DNA of 35,196 nucleotides, taken from positions 1 to 35,196 of the IMG/VR virus record IMGVR_UViG_3300035659_000065, one strand, 5' to 3'. The position numbers and the translations under genes were made by a program. Shown piece after piece: positions 20,774 to 28,743 of the stretch. The stretch is from a virus. The notes below the pieces were generated by a model. That model had not been told where the DNA came from, did not search any database, and saw only the letters and a list, made by a program, of their open reading frames with translations. How positions within the stretch are numbered: position 1 is the stretch's first letter; every line of letters begins with the position of its first letter.

Positions 20774-21687
20774 AAGTTCTCCTCGTGGATATTGACAGCC
20801 GGATCCCTAACCTTGCTCTCATGCAGATCTCCGCATGGCACAAAGCCCAGGGGGACGAGGTGGTCCTTACGAGAGCCGGTAGGGGGGACTTTGACACGGA
20901 GAGCCCCGACAAGGTTTATATCTCGTGTATCTTCGGGGAGAACCGCGCCGAGGCCCTCGGGATGACTGCCCTCTGGGGGGACCTCGGGGCCGAGGTGAGC
21001 GCGGGAGGATCCGGCATCGGTTGGGGGTGGCTGCCCGAGGAGATGCAGAAGGTGAAGCCCGACTATGACCTCTACGAGGGCATGGACCGCTCCCTGGGGT
21101 TCACGACCCGGGGCTGCCTGCGGAGCTGTCCCTGGTGCGTGGTCCCCCAGAAGGAGGGCCCCCTCCAGAGGTGGCAGCCCCTCAGGGACTTCCACGATGA
21201 CCGCTTCCGGAAGGTGGTCCTCCTGGATAACAACATCCTCGGGGATCCCGAGTGGTTCTTCCTGAACACGGATTTCCTCCTGGAGATGAATCTCAAGGTG
21301 GACATCAACCAGGGCATGGATGTCCGCCTCCTCACCCCGGAGATCTGTGCCCGCCTCAGGGAGCTCAGGTGGAGCGGTCCCCTGAGGTTCGCGTTCGACT
21401 CTCTCACCTATGAGGGCGCCGTCCGGGACGGGATCCGGATGCTCAAAGAGGCCGGGATCCGGGTCTGGCGCTCCACGATTCAGTTCTACGTCCTGGTGGG
21501 GCACCGGAGCACCCCCGAGGAGGACGTGACCCGCCTCCGGATCCTCAAGGAACTCCAGGTGCAACCCTTCGTGATGCAGTACCGGAGAACCCCCTGGACG
21601 AAGCGCCTCGCATGGTGGGCACGAGCCCCGGTATTCTGGAAGACCGACCTTGAGGATCTCGATCGCCAGCGGTACCGGAGTCGCTGA
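20770..21687 (+). CDS. Radical SAM protein with B12-binding-like N-terminus
   Basis: 305 residues from ATG 20770 (ATGA overlap); an upstream in-frame start at 20692 would lie inside the methylase gene. Residues 1-95 have the layout of a B12-binding-like domain (MKVLLVDIDS, VYISCIFGENRAEALG), without the DxHxxG cobalamin signature. Residues 112-124 (TTRGCLRSCPWCV) carry C116-x3-C120-x2-C123 for the [4Fe-4S] cluster. Later pieces (LLDNNILGDPEWF, VDINQGMDVRLL, FYVLVGHRSTPEEDV) match the radical SAM barrel. Similar proteins occur in phages; the substrate is unknown. Confidence 0.75.
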   Translation: MKVLLVDIDSRIPNLALMQISAWHKAQGDEVVLTRAGRGDFDTESPDKVYISCIFGENRAEALGMTALWGDLGAEVSAGGSGIGWGWLPEEMQKVKPDYDLYEGMDRSLGFTTRGCLRSCPWCVVPQKEGPLQRWQPLRDFHDDRFRKVVLLDNNILGDPEWFFLNTDFLLEMNLKVDINQGMDVRLLTPEICARLRELRWSGPLRFAFDSLTYEGAVRDGIRMLKEAGIRVWRSTIQFYVLVGHRSTPEEDVTRLRILKELQVQPFVMQYRRTPWTKRLAWWARAPVFWKTDLEDLDRQRYRSR

Positions 21688-22181
21688 TGGTCTACCGGGA
21701 ATATCGTCGTGACGCCTGCACTCCCCAGGAGGAGGATCGCCTCCAGCGGTGCGCGTGCCCCGTGTGCGGTCGTGAGCGGAAAGAGTTCCCGAAGTCCCAC
21801 AAGAGCGCGAAGTGCTGCTGCCGGGAGCACTCCGTGGAGTACTGGGACCATCAGCGTCCCACGGCGGCCCAGCTCAGGAAGAACATCCTCGAGGAACAAG
21901 GGGGACTCTGTGCGAGGTGCAAAGGGAAGATCGACATCTACGATCACGATCACCCTTTCATCCTGGACCACATCATCCCCCTCGCGATGGGGGGCTCGCA
22001 GTGGGACCGGGAGAACCTCCAGGATCTCTGTTATAAGTGCAACCTCTGGAAGACCAAGAAGGACCTCGGGAGGATCGCCCGCTACAAGCGCCTCAAGGAG
22101 CGGATGGCGGGGACTTTCACGGATCTCGCGCTGGACCTCACCCCTGAGGAGAAAACCCGCCAGACAACGCTCTCTCTATAA
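21687..22181 (+). CDS. HNH endonuclease with extra N-terminal cysteine cluster
   Basis: 164 residues, opening in a TGATG overlap. The C-terminal domain is a textbook HNH: C75-x2-C78 (GGLCARCKG), D94-H95 (ILDHIIPLAMGG), N110 and C115-x2-C118-N with LWKTKKD. The N-terminal 55 residues have a second cysteine group (CACPVCG, KCCCREH) that probably binds zinc. It may be a homing-type nuclease or a DNA-processing enzyme. It closes the operon: a promoter follows. Confidence 0.75.
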   Translation: MVYREYRRDACTPQEEDRLQRCACPVCGRERKEFPKSHKSAKCCCREHSVEYWDHQRPTAAQLRKNILEEQGGLCARCKGKIDIYDHDHPFILDHIIPLAMGGSQWDRENLQDLCYKCNLWKTKKDLGRIARYKRLKERMAGTFTDLALDLTPEEKTRQTTLSL

Positions 22182-22197
22182 AAATACCTTTATATCG
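22174..22197 (+). promoter_or_regulatory. TATA-box promoter of the lysis operon
   Basis: TCTATAAAAATACC followed by TTTATATC spans the HNH stop codon. Expected transcription start is about 22213-22220, at the ATG of a short frame (22216), and about 145 bases before the holin-like gene. Confidence 0.6.
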
Positions 22198-22215
22198 GGG
22201 TTCTCACTATTACAC

Positions 22216-22353
22216 ATGGGGAGCAGGATGCGGGACCCCTTGTGTGGCGGTAATCCATCAATCTCAGGCGGAAACCGTTTGCATTCACCCGCCCAAGACA
22301 CTGGATCCCTCTTTCCCCAGGGAGCCCCACCTTGCCCGCCCTGCCCCCGGTAG
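22216..22353 (+). CDS. Possible leaderless small protein (45 aa)
   Basis: The first ATG after the TATA box opens a 45-codon frame rich in proline, glycine and cysteine, ending PPCPPCPR. Its distance from the TATA element would put the message start on the ATG itself. There is no ribosome binding site. Alternatively, the segment is a 5' leader for the gene at 22362. No family recognised. Confidence 0.3.
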   Translation: MGSRMRDPLCGGNPSISGGNRLHSPAQDTGSLFPQGAPPCPPCPR

Positions 22354-22361
22354 GTTCTTGA

Positions 22362-22661
22362 ATGGTTGAAGTGATAAACGTCATCGAGCCCATCGTGCGG
22401 GCAGCCTTCACGGCGGGTATCTACGGGGGAGGCGCATATCTCGCGGGTCGACTTGACAAGCCCGGGGAGCCCTTCCAGAAGAAGAAGTTCTACGGAACAC
22501 TCGCCGTGGGCGGGGCCGTGGGACTCGGCTGCTACGCCCTGGGGATCCCCATCACGGAAGCCTCTATACTCGGGATCTTCGCTACCATCGGGGGTCTTGA
22601 GGTCGGCCAGAAGATCATCGAAGCTGCCTTGGGGTTCCTCAAGCGTATCGGCATCACCTGA
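22362..22661 (+). CDS. Holin-like membrane protein
   Basis: A 99-residue protein with three hydrophobic, glycine-rich segments: about 12-29 (RAAFTAGIYGGGAYLAG), 46-62 (LAVGGAVGLGCYALGIP) and 64-80 (TEASILGIFATIGGLEVG), joined by a basic loop (PFQKKKF) and closed by a basic amphipathic helix (FLKRIG). Small multi-span proteins placed before a wall-degrading enzyme are usually holins, which make membrane holes for lysis. It precedes a papain-like peptidase gene by 12 bases. Other membrane roles cannot be excluded. Confidence 0.55.
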   Translation: MVEVINVIEPIVRAAFTAGIYGGGAYLAGRLDKPGEPFQKKKFYGTLAVGGAVGLGCYALGIPITEASILGIFATIGGLEVGQKIIEAALGFLKRIGIT

Positions 22662-22673
22662 GAGAGGATCCCG

Positions 22674-24035
22674 ATGGACCTCAGGGACCAACTCTGGCTC
22701 CGCCTCAAGCGGGGTCCCATCTCGATCTCCAACCTAGCGCCCGAGATGGGGATCCCATACTCCGTTCTCTGGGGGGCACTCCTCGAGATCAAGCAGTACC
22801 TGATCTTCGCAGGAGATACCATGACCCTCAAGGTCGCCCTGGATCCGCTCCCGACCGTGAAGGCCACCGCGTGGCCCTTTAAGGCCCCCCCCCTGGAGGG
22901 ACTCGCCCCTCTCCCGGAGGAGTACGATAACCCCCTTGTGGTGGAGCTCGCCCCCGGGAACCAGGGTGGCGGGAGAGGGATCTGCACCGGGGCGAATCCC
23001 CGCTTTGGGGCCGACCTAGAGCACATGCGTGTCACGGGAGAACGTCCCACGGAGGAGGACCGCGCCCAGTACCGGGAGAATGTCCTGGACCCCAATGGGG
23101 TCCTGCACAGTACGGGCTTCGAGATCACGGCCTCCTCGGAGGGTCTCTACCAGGAGGGACGCCTCGAGGGACACGTTACGGCCCCCATGGGGGGGTACAC
23201 GATCGCGGTCCTGAAGAACTGGGTCAAGCGAGGGCACTGCTTCGAACGCCAGTGGGCGACCGCACAGGACTCCCGGTGCGTGAATGTCCAGCCCCCCCAG
23301 GACCACCTCCAGGACATCGAGCAGACTCGGATCCTCCACCGGCTCCATGGGTTCGCGGAGCTCCCCCCGGATGGGAACCAGATTGAGCTCATGAAGAGAG
23401 CCATCATGGAGCGTGGCTGGGTGGCGATTTCGGAGGCCGTGTACGAGAACTTTATCCAGATGGAAGGCGGGGACGGATGGTACCCGAGGCCCCTCACGGA
23501 CCTGCAGAAGATCGGCGCGCACTCGGAGATCTTCACAGGCTGGAACCGGAGGGGGTTCCGGAAGCCGATCTCCTGGGTGGGCTTCACGGGGATCCCCACG
23601 GGCCCGAAGGCCCCTAGGGTCCTCATGGGGGGTACCACGTACGAGTACTGGCTGGCGGCGCGCCTGGACTGCTTCATCCCCCTGGGGGCGGACGAGGCGA
23701 AACGGTACAGGGAGGAGAATATCAAGGTCACCCTGACCTGTAACCTGTACGCGAACCTCTATCTGACCCGGCTCTCGTATAACGGCCGGCAGTTTATCGG
23801 GACTGTAAAACCCGGAGAGTCCCTCCCGGTGTGGGTCAGGAAGAACGTCCCCTTCGAGATCTTCGCGGAGGCCATCGAGTACAACAACCTCAACGTGACC
23901 CAGAACTACCTGCTCGACAAGGAAGGTCCCCTCCCGATCACCATCATCCCACCGGAACCGACGCCCCCCCAGGAGCCCCAGAAGGGACTCCTCGAGAGTA
24001 TCTTGGAGTGGATCCGGTCTTGGTTCAGGAAGTAA
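22674..24035 (+). CDS. Papain-like (C1 type) cysteine peptidase, candidate lysis enzyme
   Basis: 453 residues. Residues 1-55 look like a winged-helix or small binding domain (QLWLRLKRGPISISNLAPEM). The peptidase covers about 85-335: GNQGGGRGICTGAN has Q97 (oxyanion hole) and C104 (nucleophile); IGAHSEIFTGWN has H283. The third residue (Asn) is not obvious. Residues 336-425 form a beta-rich, Ig-like unit (NIKVTLTCNLYANLYLTRLS, GESLPVWVRKNVPFEIFAE). A proline linker and a basic amphipathic helix (LLESILEWIRSWFRK) end the protein. The place after a holin-like gene suggests it cuts the host envelope, protein S-layer or pseudomurein peptide, at lysis. Alternative: a virion-associated peptidase. 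Confidence 0.55.
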   Translation: MDLRDQLWLRLKRGPISISNLAPEMGIPYSVLWGALLEIKQYLIFAGDTMTLKVALDPLPTVKATAWPFKAPPLEGLAPLPEEYDNPLVVELAPGNQGGGRGICTGANPRFGADLEHMRVTGERPTEEDRAQYRENVLDPNGVLHSTGFEITASSEGLYQEGRLEGHVTAPMGGYTIAVLKNWVKRGHCFERQWATAQDSRCVNVQPPQDHLQDIEQTRILHRLHGFAELPPDGNQIELMKRAIMERGWVAISEAVYENFIQMEGGDGWYPRPLTDLQKIGAHSEIFTGWNRRGFRKPISWVGFTGIPTGPKAPRVLMGGTTYEYWLAARLDCFIPLGADEAKRYREENIKVTLTCNLYANLYLTRLSYNGRQFIGTVKPGESLPVWVRKNVPFEIFAEAIEYNNLNVTQNYLLDKEGPLPITIIPPEPTPPQEPQKGLLESILEWIRSWFRK

Positions 24036-24151
24036 TCCCACCTGGGCCCCGCGCCCGAAATCATGCGGACGGCCGCGAAGGGAGACTCCCCCCGGGGGGC
24101 TCCTCCCGCGGGGCGCTGCTGCGCGTGGTTCACCCCACCCGGGGCCCGTCC
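24036..24151. other. GC-rich structured gap between lysis and packaging modules
   Basis: 116 bases without a supported gene. They contain a perfect 12-base palindrome CCCCCCGGGGGG (24088-24099) inside the weaker arms GGGAG (24080-24084) and CTCCC (24103-24107), and further CCCGCGGGG-type sequence. In tailed viruses this place, upstream of the small terminase, often holds the packaging signal or a terminator. Both are possible here; no T tract follows. Confidence 0.5.
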
Positions 24152-24358
24152 ATGAAGGAATCACCACTCATGAATGGAAATGACGGCATGAGGCACCCAG
24201 GGGCCCCCTCCACACTGGGGATCCCCTTCAGATCGGGCACCAATGACTATCAGAGAGCCTATAATATCTGCCGAAAGCACCGGAGGCCCTACAAGGAGGC
24301 CCTGGCGCTCGAGGCCGTGGAGGATCTGCGGAAGATAGTGGTCCGGGTCTCGCTATGA
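24152..24358 (+). CDS. Hypothetical protein (68 aa)
   Basis: The ATG at 24152 is the first after the structured gap; an in-frame ATG at 24170 is an alternative. The C-terminal half is helical and basic (NDYQRAYNICRKHRRPYKEA, then EAVEDLRKIVVRV). It ends in an ATGA overlap with the mosaic methylase gene. No family recognised. Confidence 0.5.
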   Translation: MKESPLMNGNDGMRHPGAPSTLGIPFRSGTNDYQRAYNICRKHRRPYKEALALEAVEDLRKIVVRVSL

Positions 24359-24900
24359 GCTGGAAGAACCGCATCATCCGGACGGGACTCGCGGATCCCA
24401 GCAAGCTCGCCCCGAACCCCCGGAATTGGCGCAAGCATCCGAAGGAGCAGGCGGAGGATCTCATGGGCGACGAATCAACCGATACTATGAAGGTGCTTTT
24501 TCCAATCCTAGTAGAAATAAAGAATAAGATTATTTTCGGTGGGAATTATTTCACTGATTTTCTTCCTCCGTCACGATGTTGGATCGTCTGGGACAAGGAG
24601 AATACAGGAAACTTCGCTGATGCTGAGCTGGCATGGACTTCCTTTGATAAAGGGGTGCGGTTGTATCATTGGCTCTGGAACGTCATCGTCAACGGAGTCC
24701 TGCATCTCGCGGACTTTCCCGACCCCATTTCCCTAAATACCTGGTACCATGTCGCAGTCGTCAGGAGCGGCACCACCCTAATCGCGTGTGAGAATCTCGG
24801 GCGGATCTGCCGAGGAATGGAGATCGCCCCGGAGTATATCGCCGTCACGCTACAGCGATACAAGGATACCTTCGGGAAGGAGCCGGAGTTGGTGCCGTGA
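24355..24900 (+). pseudogene. Mosaic ParB-methyltransferase remnant with a lectin-domain fragment
   Basis: The 181-residue frame is open, but its parts do not make a whole enzyme. Residues 1-37 match the start of ParB-like domains found before phage methylases (KLAPNPRNWRKHPKEQAE). Residues 38-109 match the centre of an N6-adenine methylase (GDESTDT, FGGNYFTDFLPPSRCWIVWD, NFADAELAWTSFDKG). Residues 110-138 (PISLNTWYHVAVVRSG) look like part of a LamG/concanavalin-type lectin domain. Residues 138-181 return to the methylase C-terminus (SGTTLIACENLGR, GMEIAPEYIAVTLQRYK). Catalytic DPPY and the DPF part of the SAM motif are missing. The middle DNA (about 24470-24680) is clearly more AT-rich. It looks like illegitimate recombination, or an assembly chimera. 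Confidence 0.6.
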
Positions 24901-25370
24901 CCTTCCAGAGCAAGTATGACGTGGAGAAGCACCCCAGGACGATCGCGGCGCTTGCCCGGAGGGGTCTCACGAACGAGCAGATCGCGCACGATCTGGGGAT
25001 CTCTACGAGGACCCTCTCCAGGTGGACGCGGGATTCTGACGCGGTGCGACTCGCCCTAAGGGAGAACAAGCTTATCGCGGACTCCGAGGTGGAGGATGCC
25101 CTCCGGAAGCGGGCCCTTGGATACACGTACACCGAGAAGAGGGTCATGAGATCGGGCAAGAAGGGCGAGGAGCGTATAGAGGTCACCGAGAAGGAGGTCG
25201 CGGCGGACGTCACCGCGTGCATCTTCTGGCTCAAGAACCGCAACCGGGAGGCATGGCGGGACGTCCAGGGCAGGGAGATCACCGGCGCAGACGGGAAACC
25301 CCTCCTGGAGATGACCGATGAGGAGGCCCTCCAGAGGGTGACCCGGATTCTCCAGAGGGCTAAGGGATGA
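24897..25370 (+). CDS. terS: Terminase small subunit
   Basis: 157 residues from GTG 24897, overlapping the upstream stop. A helix-turn-helix occupies about 14-45 (AALARRGLTNEQIAHDLGIS, then TRTLSRWTRD), the DNA-recognition part. The central part (EDALRKRALGYTYTEKRVM, then AADVTACIFWLKNRNREAWRD) is the signature of phage TerS proteins of the terminase_2/HTH class. It binds the packaging site and recruits the large subunit, whose gene overlaps by ATGA. Confidence 0.8.
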   Translation: MTFQSKYDVEKHPRTIAALARRGLTNEQIAHDLGISTRTLSRWTRDSDAVRLALRENKLIADSEVEDALRKRALGYTYTEKRVMRSGKKGEERIEVTEKEVAADVTACIFWLKNRNREAWRDVQGREITGADGKPLLEMTDEEALQRVTRILQRAKG

Positions 25371-26839
25371 GCATGGTGGCGCGTCGACCGAAACGCATCG
25401 GGATGTCCCTCCATGCCCGGGATCGGGCGGCTGCGCTGCAGTTCATCACGCGGTCCTGGACGCCCGCGGACTTCGCGGGGATCGTGAGCAGGGACCGGTG
25501 GGTGGATGCCCCCCACCTGGATCTCATCAATGAGGCCCTCATGAGGATCGCCCGCGGAGACCTCCTCAGGCTGATGGTGAACCTTCCGCCTCGTCACGGC
25601 AAGAGTATGCTCGTCTCCCAGTACTTTCCCGCGTGGTACTTAGGGACATTTCCCGAGAAGAGAATTATCCTCACCAGCTATGAGGCGGACTTCGCAGCCC
25701 AGTGGGGGCGCCGAGCCCGGGATATCCTGGAGGAGTTCGGACTCCTCTTCAGGGATCGAGTCCGGGTCGACCAGACCAGCTCCGCGGCGGATCGCTGGGA
25801 CCTCAGGGGGCACCAAGGGGGGATGGTCACCGCGGGCGTCCGGGGACCCATCACCGGGAAGGGCGCGGACGTCCTGATCATCGACGACCCCGTCAAGAAC
25901 GCCGAGGAGGCCGCGAGTCCCACCTACCGGGAGGCCGCCTGGGAGTGGTACAAGAGCACCGCCTACACGCGCCTCGAACCCGGGGGGGCGATCATCCTCA
26001 TCCAGACCCGCTGGCACGAGGAGGACCTCTCGGGGAAGCTCCTCGAGGAGATGCACCAGGAGGGCGGCGAGCAGTGGGAGATCATCAATCTCCCGGCGCT
26101 CGCGGAGACGGGGGACCCGCTGGGGCGCCAGCCCGGCGAGGCCCTCTGGCCGGTGAGGTTCCCCCAGGAGGTCCTCGAGAGGAAGAAGATCGCCGTGGGG
26201 AGCTACTTCTGGGCGGCCCTCTACCAGGGGAAGCCCGCGCCCCCCGGGGGGAATCTCTTCAAGCGGGAATGGTTCCGGATCGTGGACGACTACCCCCGGG
26301 GGCTCCTCGCGGAGCGTCGCTGGGACCTCGCGGCCTCCCAGGGAAAGGGGGACTGGACCACGGGTCTCCAGCTCGGCATCCAAGACGGGGTCGCGTACGT
26401 GATCGATGTCCGACGGGATCGCCTCTCCCCGGCGGGCGGGGAGGCCCTCGTGAGGCAGACCGCCATCCTGGACCTCCAACGGGGCCTCGGGATGCGAATC
26501 CGCATGGAGCAGGAACCCGGGGCATCCGGGAAGTACACCATCGACCACTTCCGGAAGAAGGTCCTCATGGGATTTGACTTCGCGGGGCACCCCAGCACGG
26601 GTTCCAAGGTGGAGCGGGCCCGCCCCGTGAGGGCCGCCGCGGAGGCCGGGAACGTCCTCCTCCTGAGGGGGTCCTGGAACCGGGTCTTCCTGGACGAGGT
26701 CGCAGCCTTCCCGAACGGCGCCCACGATGATATCGTCGACACCCTCAGCGGGGCCTTCTATGACCTCACCCTCGGGCAGGAGGGGCCAATGGAAGGAGTT
26801 ATCGTCTATGACAGTGACTACCAGATCAGTCCCATTTAA
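25367..26839 (+). CDS. terL: Terminase large subunit
   Basis: 490 residues. The ATPase has Walker A at 74-81 (LPPRHGKSM), an adenine/translocation segment around 100-112, Walker B at 168-175 (ADVLIIDDP) and the coupling motif ILIQTRWHEEDL (210-221). The RNase H-like nuclease domain keeps its acidic residues: D320 (RRWDLAAS), E381 (RIRMEQEPG) and D454-D455-D458 (GAHDDIVDTLSGAF). Length is typical. The enzyme docks on the portal, pumps DNA into the head and cuts it. Very high GC creates long open frames on the other strand here, which are not genes. Confidence 0.93.
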   Translation: MSMVARRPKRIGMSLHARDRAAALQFITRSWTPADFAGIVSRDRWVDAPHLDLINEALMRIARGDLLRLMVNLPPRHGKSMLVSQYFPAWYLGTFPEKRIILTSYEADFAAQWGRRARDILEEFGLLFRDRVRVDQTSSAADRWDLRGHQGGMVTAGVRGPITGKGADVLIIDDPVKNAEEAASPTYREAAWEWYKSTAYTRLEPGGAIILIQTRWHEEDLSGKLLEEMHQEGGEQWEIINLPALAETGDPLGRQPGEALWPVRFPQEVLERKKIAVGSYFWAALYQGKPAPPGGNLFKREWFRIVDDYPRGLLAERRWDLAASQGKGDWTTGLQLGIQDGVAYVIDVRRDRLSPAGGEALVRQTAILDLQRGLGMRIRMEQEPGASGKYTIDHFRKKVLMGFDFAGHPSTGSKVERARPVRAAAEAGNVLLLRGSWNRVFLDEVAAFPNGAHDDIVDTLSGAFYDLTLGQEGPMEGVIVYDSDYQISPI

Positions 26840-26848
26840 GGTGCAGAT

Positions 26849-28531
26849 ATGACAAAGAAGAAACTCACAACCCAGGAGCAGATCCAGGGTCTCCGGATCG
26901 CTCTCTCCTCGAGCCTCAACAACGAGGGGCTCCTCGAGGAGACGCTCGCCGCGCTTGAGCAGCAGCTTCACGAGCAAGGATGGATCACGATCTTCGGCGG
27001 GGAGGGAAGGGAACTCTCGAAGCAGGCCCTCAATACGCTCTACGACCTGGGGAGGATTTACTGGCTCAAGAACCCCCTCATCAGGCGGGCCGTTGAAGTG
27101 CAGGCGCTCTACGTGTTCGCACAGGGCATGACCCTCAAGGGGGACCATCCCGAGGTGGATAAGGTCGTGCAGAGGTTCCTGAAGGACCAGAAGAACCTTG
27201 CCGCGCTGACCTCGCACCAGGCGTGGATCCAGAACGAGAGAGCTCTCCATCTGAGCGGGAACCTCTTCCTGGCGTTCTTCACGAACCCCGACACGGGGAG
27301 GGTCCTTGTGAGGTCCGTTCCGTTCTCGGAGATCACGGAGATCATCACGAACCCCGACGACCGCAACGAGCCCCAGCTGTACCGGCGGGGATACATCCGG
27401 AACGACTTCAACACCACTACCGGGTACGTTGTGGGCTCCATGCAGCAGGTCTTCCACCCGGACTGGAAGTACAATCCCCAGGAGAAGCCCGAGCAGATCG
27501 GGGGGATAAAGGTGCTCTGGGACATACCCCTCTCCCACGTCAAGACGAACTGCCTTCCGGACATGCACTTCGGGGTCAGCGAGATCTACGCGGCCCTTGA
27601 CTGGGCAATGGCCTACAAGAAGTTCCTCGAGAACTGGTCGAAACTCGTGGAGGCGTACGCGAGGTTCGCGTTTTCCCTCACCACCAAGGGGGGCGCGAAG
27701 TCCGTGGCGGCCGCCAAGGCCCGTATCGAGTCTCTCCTCGCGAAGACGAATCCCAACACCGCCGAGACCGCGGAGCTCACGGAGCTCTCCACGAGGTACC
27801 GCCCCGTGGGGAGTACCCTGATCGCCTCCGAGGGTGTGAAGCTCGAAACGATCCGCACACAGGGCGCCACCACGAGTGCAGATGACAGCCGGCGCCTCCT
27901 CCTGATGGTCGCGTCCAGCTCGGGGATCCCCGAGCAGATCCTCGCGGGGGACCCAAGTACGGGAAACCTCGCGACCGCGAAGGCCATGGAGCGTCCTCTC
28001 GAGTTGCAGTTCCGGAACCGGCAGCAGCTCTGGAGGGACGTCTGGGATCAGATCCTCCAGTACGTGATCGATCAGGCCATCAAGGCCCCCAACGGGCCCC
28101 TCGAGGGGAGGGAAGAAGAGGATCCCCTCACGGGTGAAACCACCTGGGTGCTCACCATGAAGGACCCCACAGGGGACATCCCCAGGACGACCACCGTGAG
28201 GTTCCCGCCCCTCCTGGAGCACGACGTCCTCCAGACCATGCAGGCCGTCATCCTGGGGGCCACCCTGGATGCGAAGCCCCTCGCGGGGACGATGGACCTC
28301 AGGACGGTCGCCCGCCAGGTCCTGCAGGCGCTCAACGTGGAGAACCCCGAGGTGCTCCTGAAGGGGCTCTTCCCGGATGGAGAGTCCGTCCTGCAGACGC
28401 AGGCCGAGATCGCGAGGCAGCTCGCGGCATTCATGGTGGCCTCCGGGATGGACTCGATGGCGGTCGTGGAGACCCCCGAGAGGGTAAGGGCCCGCCTCCC
28501 GGTGCTCTTCCCGCCCGAGGAGGGAACATAA
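26849..28531 (+). CDS. Portal protein
   Basis: 560 residues, directly after terL with AAGGTG as ribosome binding site. The sequence has portal family features: NPLIRRAVEVQALYVFAQG near the start, the beta-rich wing with HLSGNLFLAFFTNPDTG, the long crown/stem helices (YAALDWAMAYKKFLENWSKL) and VASSSGIPEQILAGDPSTGN. The latter resembles the SGIPE-x-x-L-x-GD pattern of SPP1-like and HK97-like portals. The C-terminal 100 residues are helical with many alanines. Twelve copies would form the ring through which DNA passes. A TAATG overlap links it to the next small gene. Confidence 0.85.
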   Translation: MTKKKLTTQEQIQGLRIALSSSLNNEGLLEETLAALEQQLHEQGWITIFGGEGRELSKQALNTLYDLGRIYWLKNPLIRRAVEVQALYVFAQGMTLKGDHPEVDKVVQRFLKDQKNLAALTSHQAWIQNERALHLSGNLFLAFFTNPDTGRVLVRSVPFSEITEIITNPDDRNEPQLYRRGYIRNDFNTTTGYVVGSMQQVFHPDWKYNPQEKPEQIGGIKVLWDIPLSHVKTNCLPDMHFGVSEIYAALDWAMAYKKFLENWSKLVEAYARFAFSLTTKGGAKSVAAAKARIESLLAKTNPNTAETAELTELSTRYRPVGSTLIASEGVKLETIRTQGATTSADDSRRLLLMVASSSGIPEQILAGDPSTGNLATAKAMERPLELQFRNRQQLWRDVWDQILQYVIDQAIKAPNGPLEGREEEDPLTGETTWVLTMKDPTGDIPRTTTVRFPPLLEHDVLQTMQAVILGATLDAKPLAGTMDLRTVARQVLQALNVENPEVLLKGLFPDGESVLQTQAEIARQLAAFMVASGMDSMAVVETPERVRARLPVLFPPEEGT

Positions 28532-28743
28532 TGCACTCCCAGAACTGCCTCAATGGGTGCCAGATCCACCAGAAGAGCGAGTGCCCCGCGATCCAGTACG
28601 AGCAGACCCAGCACGTGGAGGGGATCTCCAGGATGATCGAAGGCGTCACGTCCATCATTGGCTGCGCTTCCTACGTGGAGCCCGGCGTCCCCGGGAAGGA
28701 GCCCGAGAAGAAGAAACCCGGGAAAGGAGGAAAGAATCCATGA
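28531..28743 (+). CDS. Small cysteine-containing protein (70 aa)
   Basis: Starts in a TAATG overlap with the portal gene. Cysteines at 6, 10, 18 and 45 with H13 may bind zinc (NCLNGCQIHQKSEC). The C-terminal tail is lysine, glycine and proline-rich and disordered. The end of the gene contains AGGAGG, the ribosome binding site of the next gene. Function unknown; its place suggests a head-assembly accessory or a passenger gene. Confidence 0.5.
   Translation: MHSQNCLNGCQIHQKSECPAIQYEQTQHVEGISRMIEGVTSIIGCASYVEPGVPGKEPEKKKPGKGGKNP

Noticed and set aside
17636-22181. HNH genes as parts of an insertion sequence or intron
   Set aside because: They overlap neighbours by ATGA/TGATG in operons; no inverted repeats, target duplications or split host genes were seen.
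25640-28222. Long open frame of 860 codons on the minus strand
   Set aside because: It lies opposite terminase and portal genes with full motifs. High GC with few AT-rich stops on the antisense frame explains it; no promoter or ribosome binding site was seen and its composition is typical antisense.
28557-28739. Longer N-terminus for the accessory protein at 28740
   Set aside because: The extension is out of frame with the coding-like 28531 gene, and AGGAGG sits correctly before ATG 28740.
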